Assembly (NCBI RefSeq): GCF_023630255.1
Contig: NZ_JALPRS010000001.1
Location: 1,860,001-1,924,000 of the forward strand
Direction: 5' to 3'
Length of the DNA: 64,000 bases
DNA from: Pontibacter deserti
GTDB lineage: Bacteria; Bacteroidota; Bacteroidia; Cytophagales; Hymenobacteraceae
This document shows positions 1-9,497 of the stretch, piece after piece (position 1 is the stretch's first letter; each line of letters starts with the position of its first letter). The translations under genes and the position numbers were made by a program. The notes under the pieces were generated by a model. That model was not told where the DNA came from. It made no database searches and saw nothing but the letters and a program-made list of their open reading frames with translations.

Positions 1-1953
1 ATCACCAGCAGCATCAACTTCTATATCAGCAATACTGCTTAGCTCAGCTGCTGTAAAAAAATCAGAGAATGTTACTTCCCAAAGTAATGTACCATCAGCG
101 GCGTTATACTTTTGCAGGAAGATAGTAGTTAGCCCTGGCTGTGCCGGATGTACTAGTGTACCTGTAATAAAAATGCCACCCTCATTATCAGCTTTGATGA
201 ATTGTGGTGTATTGAAACCACCTCCTTTTATTACTGTCCAGATAACAGAAGCATCATCTCCGCTAACCTTTCGTATCATTAGTTCGGTTCGCCCATCTCC
301 GCCAACCCTCGTGCCAAGAACATACAAATCACCTGCGTCGTCAAAAACGTTTCTTCCTTCTATTAAGCCCGGAAAATCATCTGACAATTCTTCTCCTTCA
401 GGGGAATACTTAACGGTAACTGGTCTGCTACTACCTCCAATGAATGGCGTAATCATGCCAGACACATAGATATTTCCAACACCATCAGTGGTGAGGTAGG
501 TGGGTCTGTCATTTGTATTCAGGCTATCTTCAAATCTTACATGCCAAAGCTGTGTTCCGGTTTCAGTTTCGTGTTTTGCTATAAAAACCCCTGTTAGACC
601 AGTGCTTACTTCTGTACTCAGACCAGCCACAGCCACTTCACCAATCTCATTTACTTCAAAATCAATGGTTGTGTAACTATAGCCAAGGGCAGTGCTTCCT
701 GTTTGTTCCCATAAGTTTACTCCCGTTGAGGCAGCATATTTACTGAGGGTGTAAATATGTCGAGGATGATTACTGATAGCATATACATCTCTGGTCTTAT
801 CTGTGTCCAGCTTAAAGATGGTTCCGCTATGAGGTGATGACCAGATAATAGAGCCGGTGTCAGTGTTATACTTTAATATATAATTAGTGCCACCTATAAT
901 ACCGGAACTAAATAATTCTTCAGCGCTACTAACTACAAGATTTGCTATACCAGAAACAGGGTCTCCGCTAACTACAGGATTGCTGGTCCAGTACTGCTCA
1001 CCAGTTGCTGCATTATACTTTAACAGAATGCTTTCGGCAGAACCAGCAGCATTACTAGCAGAAACATATACACCTCCTGATGTATCAAGGGCAATACCCA
1101 TAATACGGTATAACTGTTGTGTTTCAAAGTTCTGCCTCCATATTTGTTCCCCAGTCACACCACTCATTTTTATAGTTAAGACATCCTTGTCTATACCTGA
1201 TGCACTATTATGTAATGCTCCGGTTAAGTACACATCTCCATTGATATCCAGTACATAATCTTCGAAGTTCAGTAAACTATCAAAGTCATTCTTTATGCCT
1301 GATTCTGTGATATTGTTTGTCCAGAGCAACTCACCATTCGTACTACTGAATTTTGATAAAAAGTAAATTCTAAAACCTATTGGGGAAAAACCAATAGTAA
1401 GTATATCTCCATTCTGATCAACCAGAATTCTCCTCCCCCGGGTACCTGGAAATAGACTCTGGGTTTTTACCCAAAGCTGTGTTCCATCCGATCCATTGTA
1501 TTTAACTACCAGCAAAGACCCACGGGTAAACCCAGCAGCATCATCTGAACCGACGATATAAACATTACCCGACGAATCAACTGCTATGCCATTAACTTCT
1601 GCCCTGAAGGGACTAACATAGTGGTTAGCCCATAGCTCCTCACCTGCCGGCGAGAATTTAGCAGTTACAATATGTACTCTGTTAAAAAGAGAGTCAAAAC
1701 TGATAGCTGTTACAAAACTGTTACCATCAGCATCAACAGCTAAATGTATAGAACTTGTACTGTCGGTATCCGGTATAGGCACAGGTCGGATATCACCAGT
1801 TACTCTGCCCATGTATTGCCGCGCCCATTCCTGCTTTACCTCCTGGGCAGAGGTTACTAAAGGATTAATCAAAAAGGAGAATAAAAGGAACCATGTTGGT
1901 AAAAGCCAAAGCCTTTCTAAATTAGAAATGCAATACTGTAAATTTGGTTTCAT
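1..1953 (-). CDS. Secreted beta-propeller (SBBP-like) repeat protein, C-terminus outside window
   Basis: The frame is open from an ATG at 1953 down to base 1, giving 651 visible residues with the C-terminus missing. Residues about 13-36 form a Sec signal peptide (LLPTWFLLFSFLINPLVTSAQ), with cleavage probable before the Gln. The mature part repeats a blade-like pattern of the type G-E-x-L/I-W ... D-x-x-G-N/D-V-Y, for example GEELWANHY, GTQLWVKT, GEQIWRQNF and GEQYWTSN. Such blades are typical of SBBP/PQQ-like propellers in large extracellular Bacteroidota proteins. Many of these carry a C-terminal type IX secretion domain, which cannot be checked here. The cargo or ligand is unknown. Short plus-strand frames inside it are shadows. 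Confidence 0.85.
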   Translation of the reverse strand, partial: MKPNLQYCISNLERLWLLPTWFLLFSFLINPLVTSAQEVKQEWARQYMGRVTGDIRPVPIPDTDSTSSIHLAVDADGNSFVTAISFDSLFNRVHIVTAKFSPAGEELWANHYVSPFRAEVNGIAVDSSGNVYIVGSDDAAGFTRGSLLVVKYNGSDGTQLWVKTQSLFPGTRGRRILVDQNGDILTIGFSPIGFRIYFLSKFSSTNGELLWTNNITESGIKNDFDSLLNFEDYVLDINGDVYLTGALHNSASGIDKDVLTIKMSGVTGEQIWRQNFETQQLYRIMGIALDTSGGVYVSASNAAGSAESILLKYNAATGEQYWTSNPVVSGDPVSGIANLVVSSAEELFSSGIIGGTNYILKYNTDTGSIIWSSPHSGTIFKLDTDKTRDVYAISNHPRHIYTLSKYAASTGVNLWEQTGSTALGYSYTTIDFEVNEIGEVAVAGLSTEVSTGLTGVFIAKHETETGTQLWHVRFEDSLNTNDRPTYLTTDGVGNIYVSGMITPFIGGSSRPVTVKYSPEGEELSDDFPGLIEGRNVFDDAGDLYVLGTRVGGDGRTELMIRKVSGDDASVIWTVIKGGGFNTPQFIKADNEGGIFITGTLVHPAQPGLTTIFLQKYNAADGTLLWEVTFSDFFTAAELSSIADIEVDAAGD

Positions 1954-2344
1954 AGCTCTTAATTTTGTAGTGTTAAAGCGGTACATGCACAAAGCACGGT
2001 TCTATACTTCTGATAATAAAACAATTAAGCACTTGCATCAGGCAACTTGTTATTGAAACAGTTAGTCGTATACCAACTCATTTATACTATAATGATTTAT
2101 ACTTGGACTTAGCATGATTCAGAATTTCACTGCTTCTTAGTAAAGCTTAAAGAGGAATTGGTAGAGCCGTCGGACGAGTAAGGGAAGAGTAGCCTGGCTT
2201 TTGCACATAAGTTCTTCGGCAAAACTTATACCCTGCCAAGTAATTCTGATACTTTTTCTGCAATCTGATATTTTGCCTGTATATTTGATGTGCGGATGCG
2301 TTATAGCGAGTAATACTGTAATAACACCCAAAAAAGACACAACT
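1954..2344. other. Intergenic region with one candidate promoter
   Basis: This 391-bp stretch separates the divergent propeller gene and ebfC. Small open frames on both strands have no recognisable protein features. The only element I support is the TATATTTG box near 2280, listed separately. Confidence 0.5.
2280..2287 (+). promoter_or_regulatory. Candidate -7 box TATATTTG for ebfC/GT2
   Basis: TATATTTG matches the Bacteroidota primary-sigma -7 consensus TAnnTTTG and lies 58 bp upstream of the ebfC ATG. A well-spaced -33 TTTG was not found, so only the -7 half is supported. Confidence 0.4.
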
Positions 2345-2680
2345 ATGTTTGATATGATGGGCATGATGGGCAAGATGAAAGAAGTCCAGGCCAAACTGAA
2401 AGAAGCTCAAGAAAACTTACAACACATTACTGTATCTGCCGAAGCCGGCGCCGGACTGGTGAAGGCAACGGTAAACGGACAGCGCAAACTCCTGAAGATC
2501 GAGATCGACGAGTCGATACTGAATGCAAACGACCGTGAAATGGTAAACGACCTGGTGGTTGCAGCCGTGAACAATGCCATGCTGACCGCTGCAGAGCGTG
2601 CGCAGGAAGAAATGAAAAAACATACTTCCGGTCTTTTACCGAATATACCAGGTTTAGATCTCGGCAGCTTTGGCTTATAG
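2345..2680 (+). CDS. ebfC: YbaB/EbfC family nucleoid-associated protein
   Basis: This 111-residue protein starts MFDMMGMMGKMKEVQ, the methionine-rich N-terminal helix typical of YbaB/EbfC. It contains the family core with VKATVNGQRKLLKIEID and ends with a PNIPGLDLG-like tail. The family forms small dimeric DNA-binding proteins associated with the nucleoid, often next to recR/dnaX in other bacteria. The frame is open further upstream (to 2201), but the conserved N-terminus fixes the ATG at 2345. The stop overlaps the next gene by 11 bp, which suggests co-transcription with the glycosyltransferase. Confidence 0.93.
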   Translation: MFDMMGMMGKMKEVQAKLKEAQENLQHITVSAEAGAGLVKATVNGQRKLLKIEIDESILNANDREMVNDLVVAAVNNAMLTAAERAQEEMKKHTSGLLPNIPGLDLGSFGL

Positions 2681-3692
2681 TACCAGCCGTACGGCTATTG
2701 TTATACTTAACTGGAACGGGCAGCGCTACCTGCAACAATTTCTGCCGTCGGTGCTGGCAAACAGCTCCGGCTGCGAAATTATAGTTTCCGACAATGCCTC
2801 TTCCGATGATTCTATACTTTATCTGGAGCAGCATTTTCCGCAGGTTCGCATCATCAGGCACACACAAAACTATGGCTTTTGCGAGGGCTATAACCTGGCG
2901 CTGCAGCAGGTAGAGGCCGATTATTATGTGCTGCTGAACTCGGATGTGGAAGTGACGCCGGGTTGGGTAGAGCCTATAGTAGCCATGCTGGATGCCGACC
3001 AAACTATAGCCGCTGTTCAGCCAAAGATAAACTCACAGCAGCACCCTGATTTTCTGGAGCACGCCGGGGCCGCCGGTGGCCTGATAGATACCATGGGGTA
3101 CCCCTTTTGTCGTGGCCGCCTGTTTGAAACCGTGGAAGAAGACCGGGAGCAGTACAACGATGTGCAGGAGATATTCTGGGCGACCGGGGCCTGTATGTTT
3201 GTGCGTGCTGAACTATACCATAAACTGGGCGGCCTTGAACCCGCTTTTTTTGCGCACATGGAAGAGATAGACTTGTGCTGGCGCGCCAAAAATGCCGGGT
3301 ATAAGATCATGTATAACGGGCACAGCCAGGTATTTCATGTGGGTGGCGGCACGTTGCATAAATCGAACCCGCGCAAAACATACCTTAACTTTAGAAACGG
3401 GTTGGCGCTGCTTTACAAAAACCTGCCGGGTTCGGAGCTGATACCAACTATAGTTTTAAGAATTCTGCTGGATTGGTTGGCAGCTTTTAGAATGGTGCTG
3501 GCCGGGCAAACAGCAGATGCACGCGCCGTGCTGGATGCGCACGCCGATGTGTTGCGCAACAGCAGTTACTGGCGCAAGCGCAGAAAGGCACAACAACCCA
3601 AAGGCAATTTTGCCCGGATGACCGGCGTTTACAAAGGCAGTATTGTGTGGGCGTATTTCGTTAGGCAGAAAAGAACCGTGCAGGAACTATAA
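2670..3692 (+). CDS. Glycosyltransferase family 2 (rhamnosyltransferase-like)
   Basis: The protein has 340 residues and a likely TTG start overlapping ebfC by 11 bp. Residues 9-25 (VILNWNGQRYLQQF) form the GT-A nucleotide-binding strand. NSDVEV near residue 91 is the DxD-like metal site, and the segment around MEEIDLCWRAKNAGY carries the acceptor-side E-D/W-R signature of WbbL-like rhamnosyltransferases. No transmembrane segment is evident, so it should act at the cytoplasmic face on nucleotide-sugar donors for surface glycan. The sugar is not predictable. Its 3' end overlaps the convergent PspC gene by 6 bp. Confidence 0.88.
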   Translation: MAYSTSRTAIVILNWNGQRYLQQFLPSVLANSSGCEIIVSDNASSDDSILYLEQHFPQVRIIRHTQNYGFCEGYNLALQQVEADYYVLLNSDVEVTPGWVEPIVAMLDADQTIAAVQPKINSQQHPDFLEHAGAAGGLIDTMGYPFCRGRLFETVEEDREQYNDVQEIFWATGACMFVRAELYHKLGGLEPAFFAHMEEIDLCWRAKNAGYKIMYNGHSQVFHVGGGTLHKSNPRKTYLNFRNGLALLYKNLPGSELIPTIVLRILLDWLAAFRMVLAGQTADARAVLDAHADVLRNSSYWRKRRKAQQPKGNFARMTGVYKGSIVWAYFVRQKRTVQEL

Positions 3693-3905
3693 ATCCCAAA
3701 CGGTGCTTCGCTCGCGACGAAGACTCTTTTGCACGTTCATCCAGAAGGCCAGCATCAGGTAAATAAGTACCGGCGAGCCCATGGTCAGGAACGACACATA
3801 AATAAATGACAGGCGAATGCTACTGCTGGCGATGCCTAACTTTTCGCCCAGCATCGTGCACACGCCAAAAGCCTGAGACTCTATAAAATACTGGATTCGT
3901 TTCAT
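3687..3905 (-). CDS. PspC domain protein
   Basis: This 72-residue protein begins MKRIQYFIESQAFGVCTMLGEKLG; an upstream in-frame ATG at 3917 is less likely. The PspC fold is seen as the 'GVCxxLGEKLGI...IRLSFIYVSFLT' stretch followed by a hydrophobic helix (about residues 36-60) and a basic C-terminal end. PspC proteins are small inner-membrane proteins tied to envelope stress in other phyla. In Bacteroidota they often stand alone, as here, with no PspA or PspB nearby. Confidence 0.8.
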   Translation of the reverse strand: MKRIQYFIESQAFGVCTMLGEKLGIASSSIRLSFIYVSFLTMGSPVLIYLMLAFWMNVQKSLRRERSTVWDL

Positions 3906-4038
3906 TAGCATTTCCAATTGGGTCTATAAAATTATAGTATTAACTTTTTCCATCAAAATTTGTCGCCGCCTATAGTTAACCTATAACGTCGAAATTAAGG
4001 TCCTGATGTACTTCTACGAACAAACTTTATAAGCAGCT

Positions 4039-5814
4039 ATGCCTTGTTATAAAAAAAAGTCATTATCACTTTTGCCTTATGTTCTCCTGATAGGCCTTGT
4101 TACCAGCAGCTGCACCTTGCAGAAAATGGTACGGCTGGCTAAAAAACAGGAAATAACAGTGCAGCCTACCCCTCTTGTGGCTAACGGCCAGTTGGTGGAA
4201 TTTGAGATAAAAGCTGCCATGCCACCCAAGCTTATTAAAGACGGATACAGGTACAAACTGGATGTATACTACGAGTATGGCGACCAGCAACGCGAGCAGA
4301 TCGGGGCTTTAAATTTTGAATTCGGGGAGTTTTTATATGAGAACGGCAGGCCAATTATAGTTAAGCAATTCTCTTTCCCCTACACGCCCAAAAAGAACAA
4401 AGGCAAGCTGTTTGTGCAGGGCATGGCCATTGAAAAAGAAACGGACGATGTAAAGTATAGCGAGCCAAAACAGATAGCAACCGGCCTGGTAACAACCCCC
4501 CTGCTGATGGTGCGCAACAACGAGATACTTTTTATACCGGACAACTACGCCAGCGAAGCCGACAAACCTGCTTTACTTACTTTCTATTTTGAAGAGAACA
4601 ATGCCAAACTGCGCAGCCACCTGGGCTCTAACCTGGCTGTACTGGATCAATACATTGCGGATAATATAAAAACGCAGGAGGTAACTATAACTGCATCGCA
4701 GGCTCCGGACGAAACAAAAGAGATGGCACAGAAGCGCCTGGCTGCCTTAGAGAGCTATTACCGAAGCAAACTGGACATCCTGAACTATACCAACAAGAAA
4801 GTAACTATAAAAACACTTCCTGTTAAAAGCACCTGGGAGCAACTGGTAACCAAAATAAAAGCTTCCGCGCTGCCAAAAGCCGTAATTCAGGAAGTTACAA
4901 CTATAGCCAACAGTAAGTTATCAGACAAAGAGAAAAACGAAGCCCTGCAGAAAACCGAAGCTAACGAGTACCTGCAACTATACGTGTACCCTGCCCTGCG
5001 CTTTGCTGAGGTAACTATCAACTATAGCCGCGACAAAAAAGCTGATTACCAACTATACCTGCTGGCTAAACAAATTGCCGAAGAAAAGGCGCCTGCCGAT
5101 GCCCTTACCGAACAGGAATTACAGCACGCGGCTACACTTACGCCACTTCTGGCTGAGAAAAAACAGATCTATGAAGCAGCGGTAAAAACCACCAACAAAT
5201 GGCCTGCCTACCATAACCTGGGCAAAGTATACGTTGAGATGGCCCGCAAAGAATATCGCACCAAAGCAAAGCAGGCCCTACTGGCAAAGGCTATTCACAA
5301 CCTGACCTACGCTGGTTTCCGAAACCCAACTGCGCCGGTATACTATAGTTTGGCAAGTGCCTACCATGTACGCGGCGATAAACTGGAAGCCCTGCAGTAT
5401 TATGATTATGCTATTAAACTAGGTGGCAACCCCGAAGAGCTCAAACGTATTTTTGCCGACAAAGCTGCTTTAGAAATTGAAATTGGTCAGTTTGATGATG
5501 CCATTGAGAGCCTGAAATATTCCGGTAACAGCTACCAGACACAAATGAACCTGGGCCTGAGCTACCTGCTGAAAGAAAACTACGAAGGCGCACAGGAATT
5601 CTATAACAAGGCGCTGGAACTGCAACCTAACGATGCATTGGCAAACTATAGCTTAGCTGTAATTGCTGCCCGCACCAAAAACGAACAAATGCTGACCACA
5701 CACCTGCGCCAAAGCATAAAAGCCGACAACAGCTATACTTTAAAAGCGATTGAGGATATGGAGTTTGATGCTTATCGTGAGCAGCAGGCTTATAAAGATG
5801 CATTTAGGCAATAA
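4039..5814 (+). CDS. TPR-containing lipoprotein
   Basis: The protein has 591 residues. The N-terminus is a lipoprotein signal with lipobox VTSSC (Cys about residue 25). Residues about 40-170 look beta-rich, with an envelope-type domain of unknown family. The C-terminal third (about 390-580) contains TPR units, such as PVYYSLASAYHVRGDKLEAL and MNLGLSYLLKENYEGAQEFY, ending close to the C-terminus. It is likely anchored in the outer or inner membrane as a scaffold in the periplasm. It is monocistronic, and pdhB follows after an 85-bp gap. The specific function is unknown. Confidence 0.78.
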   Translation: MPCYKKKSLSLLPYVLLIGLVTSSCTLQKMVRLAKKQEITVQPTPLVANGQLVEFEIKAAMPPKLIKDGYRYKLDVYYEYGDQQREQIGALNFEFGEFLYENGRPIIVKQFSFPYTPKKNKGKLFVQGMAIEKETDDVKYSEPKQIATGLVTTPLLMVRNNEILFIPDNYASEADKPALLTFYFEENNAKLRSHLGSNLAVLDQYIADNIKTQEVTITASQAPDETKEMAQKRLAALESYYRSKLDILNYTNKKVTIKTLPVKSTWEQLVTKIKASALPKAVIQEVTTIANSKLSDKEKNEALQKTEANEYLQLYVYPALRFAEVTINYSRDKKADYQLYLLAKQIAEEKAPADALTEQELQHAATLTPLLAEKKQIYEAAVKTTNKWPAYHNLGKVYVEMARKEYRTKAKQALLAKAIHNLTYAGFRNPTAPVYYSLASAYHVRGDKLEALQYYDYAIKLGGNPEELKRIFADKAALEIEIGQFDDAIESLKYSGNSYQTQMNLGLSYLLKENYEGAQEFYNKALELQPNDALANYSLAVIAARTKNEQMLTTHLRQSIKADNSYTLKAIEDMEFDAYREQQAYKDAFRQ

Positions 5815-5899
5815 CCGAAGTATAAATGCCGGAGCTCTCCTTGTAATTTGGAAGACTTATCTTAATTTTACCCACTGAATCGAGAATATAACATCTGAT

Positions 5900-6883
5900 A
5901 TGCGTACTATACAGTTTAGAGAAGCCCTGCGTGAAGCTATGTCAGAGGAAATGCGCCGCGATAAGAGCGTGTTTCTGATGGGTGAAGAAGTAGCAGAATA
6001 CAACGGGGCCTATAAAGTTAGCCAGGGCATGCTGGACGAGTTTGGTCCGGAGCGTGTAATAGATACACCAATTGCCGAGCTGGGTTTTGCCGGTATCGGT
6101 GTGGGTGCTTCCATGAATGGCCTGCGCCCTATCGTAGAGTTCATGACATTTAACTTCTCACTGGTTGCTATCGACCAGGTGATCAACTCTGCGGCTAAAA
6201 TGATGTCGATGTCAGGTGGCCAGTACTCCTGCCCTATCGTTTTCCGTGGTCCTACCGGTAGCGCCGGTATGTTGTCGTCGCAGCACTCGCAGAACTTCGA
6301 GAACTGGTATGCCAACACCCCAGGTTTGAAGGTTGTTGTGCCATCTAACCCTTACGACGCAAAAGGCCTGATGAAGTCTGCCATCCGCGATAACGACCCT
6401 GTAATTTTTATGGAGTCTGAGCAGATGTATGGCGACAAAGGCGAAGTACCTGAAGAAGAATACCTGATCCCGATCGGTGTAGCTGATATCAAGCGTGAAG
6501 GTACTGACGTAACTATCGTTTCGTTTGGTAAGATGATGAAAGTAGTACTTGCTGCTGCTGAAGAACTTGCTAAAGACGGCATCAACGCTGAAGTAATAGA
6601 TTTGCGCTCAGTTCGCCCGATCGACTATAAAACCCTGATTGAGTCTGTTAAAAAGACAAACCGCATGGTGGTAGTAGAAGAAGCATGGCCACTGGCATCT
6701 ATCTCTTCTGAGATCGCTTACCACATCCAGAGCAATGCGTTCGATTACATGGATGCTCCGGTGAAGCGTGTTACCTGCCGCGATGTTCCGCTTCCGTATG
6801 CGCCTACGCTTATTGAAGCTTCGTTGCCAAACGTGCAACGTACCATTGATGCGGTTAAACAAGTAATGTATAAAAAAGCGTAA
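5900..6883 (+). CDS. pdhB: Pyruvate dehydrogenase E1 component, beta subunit
   Basis: The 327-residue protein matches the full length of the E1-beta family. The start MRTIQFREALREAMSEEM, the TPP-site stretch MGEEVAEYNGAYKVSQGM with the conserved Glu, and the transketolase C-terminal domain (FGKMMKVVLAAAEELAKDG ... VVVEEAWPLASIS) are all present. It pairs with an E1-alpha subunit to decarboxylate pyruvate (or a related 2-oxoacid) and acetylate lipoyl-E2. No alpha subunit or E2 gene is adjacent, so the complex is encoded at scattered loci. Codon use is biased toward GGT/CGT/GTA forms typical of highly expressed genes. It ends in a bidirectional terminator. Confidence 0.95.
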   Translation: MRTIQFREALREAMSEEMRRDKSVFLMGEEVAEYNGAYKVSQGMLDEFGPERVIDTPIAELGFAGIGVGASMNGLRPIVEFMTFNFSLVAIDQVINSAAKMMSMSGGQYSCPIVFRGPTGSAGMLSSQHSQNFENWYANTPGLKVVVPSNPYDAKGLMKSAIRDNDPVIFMESEQMYGDKGEVPEEEYLIPIGVADIKREGTDVTIVSFGKMMKVVLAAAEELAKDGINAEVIDLRSVRPIDYKTLIESVKKTNRMVVVEEAWPLASISSEIAYHIQSNAFDYMDAPVKRVTCRDVPLPYAPTLIEASLPNVQRTIDAVKQVMYKKA

Positions 6884-6905
6884 CCAGTTTTAAACCCAAA
6901 TAAAG

Positions 6906-6933
6906 AAGGCGACTTATAATGAGTCGCCTTTTT
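6906..6933. terminator. Bidirectional terminator, pdhB / YihY gene
   Basis: AAGGCGACT and AGTCGCCTT form a 9-bp stem with a 7-nt loop, followed by a T-run on the plus strand and preceded by A on the other side. The stop codon of the converging YihY gene (6914-6916) lies at the stem-loop edge, so the hairpin serves both genes. Confidence 0.85.
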
Positions 6934-7870
6934 CTTTTTCCTTTACCTCCACTTTGCCGGTATCGGTGTCAATCTCCACTTCTTTTTTTTTCACTTTTAC
7001 GGCGGTGTCTTCCGGCTCAATGTGTTTTTCGTGCGCTTTGGAATATACCTGCGTAAACTCTGCTCCAAACAGAAAGATAACAGCCGTATAGTATACCCAT
7101 ACCAATATAAGCACCAGCGAGCCGGCAGCACCATAGGTATCGGCCAGCGGGTCATGCTGGAAGTAGATGTTAAGCACGTATTTGCCCAACACAAAAAGAA
7201 TGGAAGTAACAAATGCTCCTACCCACACATTCTTCCACCGGATCTTGGCATCGGGTAGTACACGGTAAATAGCTGCAAAAATAATGGTACTGATGATAAG
7301 TGAGACCAGGATGTTACCTATCGTTATAAAGTAGATAGCTATGCCTGAGAATTTCTGCCGCAGAAAATCATACACAATGCCTAAGGCCACATCTATAGAA
7401 AGCGAAACCAGCAGCAGAAAACCCATACTTATCACCATCGCCAGCGACAGCACACGGCCAATTAACAGTTTCAGCCAGCCTTTTTCTATCTTGGCTTTCA
7501 CTTCCCACATGGCATTTAGCGAATCCTGCAGGGCCACAAAAACCGTAGTAGCCGAGAAGATCATGGTGGCTACACCGACTATAGTTCCGATGGTGGTAGC
7601 ATCTGAAATGGCAGCATTCTCGATAATATTCTGGAACTGCGCAGCACTGTTGCGCCCAACTATACCGCCCAATTGGTTTACTACTTCGCCTTTAACAGCC
7701 TCCTGGCCAAAAACCGCCCCCGCTATACGAATGGTAATAATAAGCACAGCCGGCAACGAAAAGATGGTATAAAAGCCGATAATGGCCGCATAATCCAGCG
7801 GATTATCGTCCACGAACTCTTTAAAGGTCTGTTTGGTGATCTCCCAGGTGGAGGCAACACGTTTGTTCAT
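6914..7870 (-). CDS. YihY/BrkB family inner-membrane protein
   Basis: The 318-residue protein has about six hydrophobic segments, including residues 27-48, 92-118, 140-165, 176-205, 210-235 and 240-265. It carries the family patterns 'DNPLDYAAIIGFYTIFSLPAVL' near the N-terminus and 'YGAAGSLVLILVWVYYTAVIFLFGAEFTQVY' near the C-terminus. YihY/BrkB proteins were once called RNase BN, which is not supported; their transport role is still unclear. The last 40 residues are a Lys/Glu-rich cytoplasmic tail, common in the family. The gene is monocistronic. Confidence 0.9.
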   Translation of the reverse strand: MNKRVASTWEITKQTFKEFVDDNPLDYAAIIGFYTIFSLPAVLIITIRIAGAVFGQEAVKGEVVNQLGGIVGRNSAAQFQNIIENAAISDATTIGTIVGVATMIFSATTVFVALQDSLNAMWEVKAKIEKGWLKLLIGRVLSLAMVISMGFLLLVSLSIDVALGIVYDFLRQKFSGIAIYFITIGNILVSLIISTIIFAAIYRVLPDAKIRWKNVWVGAFVTSILFVLGKYVLNIYFQHDPLADTYGAAGSLVLILVWVYYTAVIFLFGAEFTQVYSKAHEKHIEPEDTAVKVKKKEVEIDTDTGKVEVKEKEKGDSL

Positions 7871-8005
7871 GCGCTTATAGGTATACCTTTTATTCAGCTG
7901 ATGCTGGAGCCGTAAAACAGGTATACATACGGGAGATTATAGTTTGTTGATACCTAGATAAAGCTTTGATTGTATCAGCTACAAAAGTATGGTTCCGCTT
8001 ATTTG

Positions 8006-8517
8006 TTAATTAGATTCAATATTGGTGAACAACTTTTCTGCTTTTGCTAGGAATTGTTTATGCCATTCTGGGTTCTTATATATTTCATTCATACAATTAG
8101 CCATTCCATTCCGAAAAGATGAAACCAGATCTTCAATTCTAACTGCTACTGCATTTTTGCCAGAATCCTGAATTACATTTTCCAGAATAGTTAGTTCAGC
8201 ATTTTCATAAACATAATATATCTCTCTGGCCTTATTAGCCTTTGTTAATTCAGATTCACTGATATGTTGATGTAACAAACCACATCTTGCTGAATATAGA
8301 TCATCTTCATTGAGTGAAAAGCTGGTGTCTTTTAACATCCATAATTTTACCCAATTTTAAATACTTGCCTGCCTGTATTTTCCCCAAGATTAGCGAGAGA
8401 ACTAAAGCTATCTATGGCTGAATACAAAAGTATAAGTGCTGGAACAATTCGTTTCTTACTAATAGATTCGTCTATAGTCTCAAGAATATCATAGTAAGTC
8501 TGGTAAACTGTCTGCAA
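8006..8517 (-). pseudogene. Frameshifted conserved hypothetical gene
   Basis: Two frames together give one protein. The first, from a TTG at 8517, reads MQTVYQTYYDILETIDES... to ...RQVFKIG and stops at about 8349. The second continues as NWVKLWMLKDTSFSLNEDDLYSARCGLLHQ... to a stop at 8006. The join falls in an A-run of four (about 8357-8360, TTTAAAATTGG on the coding strand). One extra A would restore a single frame of about 170 residues. The W..K...L..DLYSARCGLLH block resembles a widespread uncharacterised bacterial family with 'LYaaRCGLLHT'. Either the gene decayed recently or the base call is wrong. No function is known. Confidence 0.65.
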
Positions 8518-8549
8518 TTTTATACTTCAAGGTTAGTATTACTTTATTT

Positions 8550-9263
8550 TTACGCCTGCAACACCAGCTTCGCCAGGTAATTTCCGTTTTCGCCTTCGTA
8601 CAGTACCTCAAAGCTAAAGCCATGTTCTTCGGCGTATTGTTCCAGCAGGCCGGCATCTATAAAGAGCCATTTAAAGTTGCCGCTTTCGTGGGTTTTATAC
8701 TTCATGTTATACTCTACTTCGCCATAGTAGCCGGCATTCAGATCAAGCAGTACAGAGCCGTCTTCTTCCTCATACATATACAGTATATCCGACGACTCCA
8801 GCAGAATCTGTCCGCCGGGGTTAAGTATAGTTTTAGCATGTACCAGGAATTTATAAAGCCCGAACAGATCGCCAACTATACCTATGCCGTTCATCAGCAT
8901 CAGCAGCGTGTCGTATTTCTGGTCTTTCAGTTCATTTACATCGCCAAGCAATACCTGCTCTATACCCCGCTCGCGCATGGCCTCCACAGCACCTTCCGAT
9001 ATATCCAGCGCCGTAACCTGCAGGCCGCGCTCCTGCAACAATAAACTATGGCACCCGGCACCGGCTCCTATATCCAGCACATGGCCACGGCATTCCTGCA
9101 AGGCTATAGTTTCCAGCTCAGGCATTTCTTCCTGCTGCCTGAACAGGTAATCAACAGGTATAATATCGTCTTCAGTCAGGTTGCAGGAAACAGTTATACT
9201 TCCCTTTCTTTTACCATGCAGGTAATCTTTTATGGCAGCCCCAATCGGGTCGTTCTTAATCAT
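8550..9263 (-). CDS. Class I SAM-dependent methyltransferase
   Basis: The 237-residue protein has a Rossmann-type methyltransferase core. Motif I is VLDIGAGAGCHSLLLQERG (about residues 61-79), with the acidic motif II TALDISEGAVEAM after it. A motif IV-like segment reads YDTLLMLMNGIGIVG, and NPGGQILLESSD follows. The C-terminal part is beta-rich and may bind the substrate, which cannot be predicted. It is a single gene divergent from the DinB protein. It ends directly upstream of the frameshifted gene, but the pair need not be functionally linked. Confidence 0.9.
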   Translation of the reverse strand: MIKNDPIGAAIKDYLHGKRKGSITVSCNLTEDDIIPVDYLFRQQEEMPELETIALQECRGHVLDIGAGAGCHSLLLQERGLQVTALDISEGAVEAMRERGIEQVLLGDVNELKDQKYDTLLMLMNGIGIVGDLFGLYKFLVHAKTILNPGGQILLESSDILYMYEEEDGSVLLDLNAGYYGEVEYNMKYKTHESGNFKWLFIDAGLLEQYAEEHGFSFEVLYEGENGNYLAKLVLQA

Positions 9264-9497
9264 ACTTTTCTATTACGTACTGCGAAGTACGGCAGATTTT
9301 TGGTTTTAGAAAACACTTTTTTGAACAATACTAATTATAGCAAACTACTAATACCTATACACTCACTTATGTATCAACCGGTTACACAAAAAAGAAGCAT
9401 CCACAGGCTTGTATTTAATAAAAAAATATGTAGCTTTAGCAGCGTTCCAATCACTTTTAGCCCTATGAGTTCAGCAGTTTTTAGCCCCGTTCTGTTT

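Noticed and set aside
173..1258. Plus-strand frames inside the propeller gene
   Set aside because: The minus-strand frame is open for 651 codons with repeats and a signal peptide; the others are shadows.
2147..2410. Minus-strand frames upstream of ebfC
   Set aside because: No homology-like motifs, and they overlap the ebfC start region.
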